DNA of 64,000 bases from Brucepastera parasyntrophica. Lineage in GTDB: Bacteria > Spirochaetota > Spirochaetia > Treponematales > Treponemataceae. Made by a program: the position numbers and the translations under genes. Below, in pieces: positions 63,269-64,000 of the stretch; position 1 is the first letter of the stretch; each line of letters begins with the position of its first letter. The stretch is from positions 1,358,501 through 1,422,500 of the forward strand of contig NZ_CP084606.1 in the NCBI RefSeq assembly GCF_022376835.1, read 5' to 3'. Below the pieces are notes generated by a model, which saw only the letters and a list, made by a program, of their open reading frames with translations, had not been told where the DNA came from and ran no database searches.

Positions 63269-64000
63269 ATGAAAATCTGGATAAAATATCTTCTCGGTAT
63301 CGTTATCGGAACTGCTTTTGCACTTTTTTTCCCCCAGCAGAATCCTGCTTTCAGGGAAACCGTACAATTTATCTCCGATCTGGTTGTTCAAATCGGCAGA
63401 TATGCCTTATACCCTGTTCTGTTTTTCAGCTTCACGATAGCAGTATATGAACTCAGGGAAAACAGATCCCTGTTCCGGCTTGGGCTGGTCACGGTGGGCA
63501 TTATTGTTCTGGCCGCTGTCCTGCTCGCAGTCATTGGTCTTATTTCGGTGCTTATACGCAACCCCACCCGTATTCCCATTTTTGTCGAAGGAACAAGTGA
63601 AATTCCCCAATTGGGAATAAAAGAATCCCTCAGGCAGCTCTTTCCGTCGAGCGCGTTTGAGGTTTTTTCAAACGGACTGTTTATTTTGCCGCTCTGTATT
63701 TTCGGCGGGTTCGCGGGAGCGGGCTGCGCGGTTGATAAAAACGCTTCAAAAGCGACCCTGAATCTTTTTGATTCCCTTTCACGCGTTTCCTATGCGGTTA
63801 TGTGCTTTTTTGTTGATATGCTGGCGATTGGGATGATCGCGATATCTGTAAACTGGGTGTTCCAGTTCCGTACGATTATCTCCTCGAAGGTATTCGGAAG
63901 TTTTATCGGGCTGCTGCTTTTCGACTTTTTTCTGCTTGCCCTTGTTGTGTATCCTCTGATTATCAGACTTGTGTGCGGAAAGGTAAATCCGTACCGGATT
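63269..64000 (+). CDS. Dicarboxylate/amino acid:cation symporter-like protein, 3' end outside window
   Basis: The first 244 codons are open to the right edge. Five or more membrane segments are seen (WIKYLLGIVIGTAFALFF at the start, ALYPVLFFSFTIAVYEL, IIVLAAVLLAVIGLISVLI). The pattern of the early segments, with IGRYALYPVLFFSFTIAVYE, matches the SDF/DctA-GltP family that takes up C4-dicarboxylates or glutamate/aspartate with Na+ or H+. The substrate motifs lie beyond the edge. A promoter is placed so that the mRNA would begin at the start codon. Confidence 0.78.
   Translation, partial: MKIWIKYLLGIVIGTAFALFFPQQNPAFRETVQFISDLVVQIGRYALYPVLFFSFTIAVYELRENRSLFRLGLVTVGIIVLAAVLLAVIGLISVLIRNPTRIPIFVEGTSEIPQLGIKESLRQLFPSSAFEVFSNGLFILPLCIFGGFAGAGCAVDKNASKATLNLFDSLSRVSYAVMCFFVDMLAIGMIAISVNWVFQFRTIISSKVFGSFIGLLLFDFFLLALVVYPLIIRLVCGKVNPYRI

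Overview
The window (about 47-48% GC by eye, not counted) looks like a chromosomal segment of a diderm spirochaete, most likely a Treponema relative of the termite-gut type. The reasons are the lipoproteins with spirochaete-style lipoboxes, a BmpA-type nucleoside ABC transporter, several large secreted or membrane proteins with no recognisable family, and intergenic DNA rich in palindromic repeats. The genus is inferred from general resemblance; no database search was possible. No phage, IS element, CRISPR array, rRNA or tRNA was seen.

Layout. 1-4.7 kb: a membrane protein cut by the window edge, a PflX-like radical SAM protein, a small independent transcript, a diguanylate cyclase and a hypothetical. 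4.9-11.2 kb: lgt, transketolase, a hypothetical gene coupled to a PTS EIIA-like gene, and an Hsp20 gene behind a sigma-54 promoter. 11.3-19 kb: YhhQ-type transporter, parA-parB, ppx-ppk and an (alpha/alpha)6-barrel glycoside hydrolase. 19.3-21.6 kb: an unusual GatB-like/asparaginase fusion. 21.6-37.1 kb: treponemal hypotheticals, TPR lipoprotein, DHH phosphoesterase, TraB, RadA, an outer-membrane barrel, ProRS, an esterase lipoprotein, a beta-propeller lipoprotein and a small lipoprotein. 37.1-42.7 kb: purine salvage and uptake (xpt, bmpA and a three-gene ABC transporter). 42.8-46 kb: PutP, a metallo-hydrolase and a membrane protein. 47-52.6 kb: nucleotide synthesis (purD, pyrB, pyrI, pyrC) followed by a DinB-like gene. 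52.8-55 kb: a sodium-pump beta subunit, a YfcE-like phosphodiesterase and hisC. 56-64 kb: a large hypothetical, a thioredoxin-like protein, a DUF6485-like protein, a lipoprotein, galU, mnmE, a hypothetical and a dicarboxylate-symporter-like gene cut by the right edge.

Three window-wide patterns matter more than any single gene. (1) Two interspersed repeat families sit at opposite ends of genes. Family A (7 copies) begins at the TAA stop codon of the upstream gene in 5 of 7 copies and has conserved ends with exchangeable internal modules. Family B (4 copies) is one or two long hairpins followed by a Shine-Dalgarno sequence and, in 3 of 4 copies, a start codon. (2) At least 13 reading-frame breaks (plus one likely) are all repaired by adding one base, usually in a homopolymer. 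That pattern fits systematic under-calling in the sequence better than gene decay, so these genes are annotated here as whole CDSs. (3) About eight genes have a good -10 box only 6-10 bases before the start codon and no Shine-Dalgarno, suggesting leaderless mRNAs.
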